From contig JAJECB010000155.1 of the NCBI GenBank assembly GCA_022822245.1, forward strand, positions 1-13,462: a DNA stretch of 13,462 bases, in the 5' to 3' direction. Origin of the DNA: Gammaproteobacteria bacterium (GTDB lineage: Bacteria; Pseudomonadota; Gammaproteobacteria; HK1). The position numbers and the translations under genes were made by a program. The notes below the pieces were generated by a model. That model did no database searches and had not been told where the DNA came from. It worked only from the letters and a program-made list of their open reading frames with translations. This document shows positions 13,450 to 13,462 of this stretch, piece by piece. The number at the start of each line of letters is the position of its first letter. The first letter of the stretch is position 1.

Positions 13450-13462
13450 CGGCTGTGTGGAC

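Overview
The window looks like part of a conjugative or mobilisable plasmid (or an integrative element with a plasmid-type transfer system) from a high-GC proteobacterium. The evidence is high GC with strong G/C bias at third codon positions, a MobF (TrwC/TraI-type) relaxase, and a set of leading-region genes (ssb, ardC, radC-type) familiar from proteobacterial plasmids. A halophilic or phototrophic gammaproteobacterial host is only a guess. No rRNA, tRNA, IS element or CRISPR array was seen.

Left part, 1-6129, all on the minus strand: a transfer-gene cluster reading away from a candidate oriT. In order of transcription it holds a small ribbon-helix-helix-like protein (5830-6129), a 247-residue stand-alone relaxase-like domain (5090-5833, overlapping the previous stop by ATGA), and a very large MobF relaxase-helicase (from 5051, running off the left edge after 1683 codons). 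The large protein has an intact relaxase domain, an intact RecD-like helicase module, and a second, degenerate helicase module after it.

Centre, about 6182-6868: candidate oriT and non-coding DNA. A hairpin followed directly by ATAGGTGT/GACA has the layout of the F and R388 nic regions. It predicts nicking of the plus strand near 6210/6211 and transfer rightwards. Next to it lie a 3'-adjacent AT-richer patch, then about 280 bases in which the plus strand is G-rich and C-poor.

Right part, 6951-12237, all on the minus strand and so read towards oriT: the predicted leading region, which would enter the recipient first. The plus strand would be both the transferred strand and the template for these genes, as in the leading regions of F and IncN plasmids. 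Genes from left to right: two unknown small genes, ssb, three more unknown genes (one with CxxC pairs), a PP-loop PAPS-reductase-family gene, a RadC-type JAMM protein, and an ArdC-type antirestriction metallopeptidase. Seven of the nine start codons are preceded by copies of one short leader motif, consensus CAAGnAAGnnCAGr. Three genes are followed by related rho-independent terminators. The island therefore looks built from individual leader-gene-terminator cassettes, a likely early-expressed anti-defence regulon.

Right end: a plus-strand small helical gene (12484-12810) diverges from ardC and converges, across a 10-bp stem-loop, on a two-gene minus-strand unit: an unknown 65-residue protein and a membrane-anchored coiled-coil protein (13066-13449).
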